Shown in pieces: positions 63,699 through 64,000 of a DNA stretch of 64,000 nt. This stretch comes from a bacterium. GTDB lineage: Bacteria; Myxococcota_A; Bradymonadia; UBA7976; UBA1532. Position 1 is the stretch's first letter. Each line of letters opens with the position of its first letter. The notes beneath the pieces are model-generated. The model was not told where the DNA came from. It was given only the letters and a program-made list of their open reading frames with translations, and searched no databases. A program made the translations under genes and the position numbers. The stretch lies in the NCBI GenBank assembly GCA_030426085.1, contig JAUHYW010000015.1:81461-145460 (forward strand), given 5' to 3'.

Positions 63699-64000
63699 CG
63701 AGGTCTCCACGCTCGACCCCGACTCGAGCGTCACCCCTCGACGCGGCCTCCACACGGACGGCGACTCGGTCGCCGCCCCTCGACGAGGCCTGCACCCAGA
63801 CGGCGACTCGGTCGCCCCCCCTCGACGAGGTCTCCACGCTCGACCCCGACTCGGTCGCCGCCCCTCGACGAGGCCTTCACCCAGACGGCGACTCGGTCGC
63901 CCCCCCTCGACGAGGTCTCCACGCTCGACCCCGACTCGGTCGCCACCCCCTCGACGAGGTCTCCACGCTCGGCCCCGACTCGGTCGCCGCCCCTCGACGA
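63699..64000. repeat. Intergenic tandem repeats of 42-44 bp running off the window
   Basis: At least seven imperfect units share CGACGAGG ... CGACTCGGTCGCC. Two unit types are mixed: one with GTCTCCACGCTCGACCCC and one with GCCTKCACCCAGACGGC. Unit lengths of 42, 43 and 44 do not keep a reading frame, so the array is probably non-coding. The full gap from 63552 to the edge holds only the hairpin above and this array. Confidence 0.75.

Noticed and set aside
63538..63946. Small minus-strand open frames in the terminal repeats
   Set aside because: Repeat unit lengths are not multiples of three and the peptides are repeat artefacts.

Overview
This is a very GC-rich window, packed almost wall to wall with genes. 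Most neighbours in the same direction overlap by 4 bases (ATGA or GTGA). Four things point to a myxobacterium-like member of the Myxococcota: repeated MopE-type motifs (C-N-x-x-D-D-D-C-D-G-x-x-D-E), a MYXO-CTERM-like sorting signal, two eukaryote-type Ser/Thr kinases with N-terminal zinc-ribbon-like Cys pairs, and an FHA protein ending in an AgmX/PglI-like domain. The placement is an inference; there is no rRNA or other marker here. I saw no tRNA, rRNA, CRISPR array, transposase or phage gene.

Layout. 1-8077 (minus strand): a truncated caspase-fold protein, an unusual MopE/MYXO-CTERM/beta-barrel/OmpA composite, a zinc-ribbon membrane protein, a PEGA protein and two related membrane proteins. 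8126-9696 (plus): TatD hydrolase and an APH-like kinase. 9709-14491 (minus): an 11-repeat MopE plus RCC1-like lipoprotein followed by a Ser/Thr kinase. 14628-15233 (plus): a small lipoprotein. 15213-19043 (minus): a ferric-siderophore ABC importer. It faces 19399-26199 (plus), where a TonB-dependent receptor heads a TonB2-type energising operon (DUF3450, TtpC-like, ExbB, ExbD, TonB, TPR). Together these two operons form a complete outer-to-inner membrane iron uptake route. 26203-30117 (minus): an unknown protein and a hybrid histidine kinase. 30285-37442 (plus): a branched-chain-amino-acid-type ABC transporter with an acyl-CoA synthetase embedded in it, plus a small repeat-bearing ORF. 37499-39919 (plus): an ECF sigma factor, an NrsF-like anti-sigma and alanine racemase. 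39901-44322: a membrane protein, a lipoyl/PurE fusion, a CPBP protease-like protein, FolC and a DUF2064 glycosyltransferase-like protein.

44581-63551 (plus) is the region most likely to be an undescribed system. It is a 19-kb run of eleven genes, mostly overlapping: a Ser/Thr kinase, an outer-membrane-like protein, three secreted lipoproteins (one with about 120 cysteines), TPR proteins, a membrane-spanning FHA/TonB-like protein, a DUF5683-like protein and a final small lipoprotein. The gene set reads as a phospho-regulated, energised or mechanically coupled cell-envelope assembly. None of the large secreted parts matches a family I can name. The window ends in intergenic tandem repeats of 42-44 bp.
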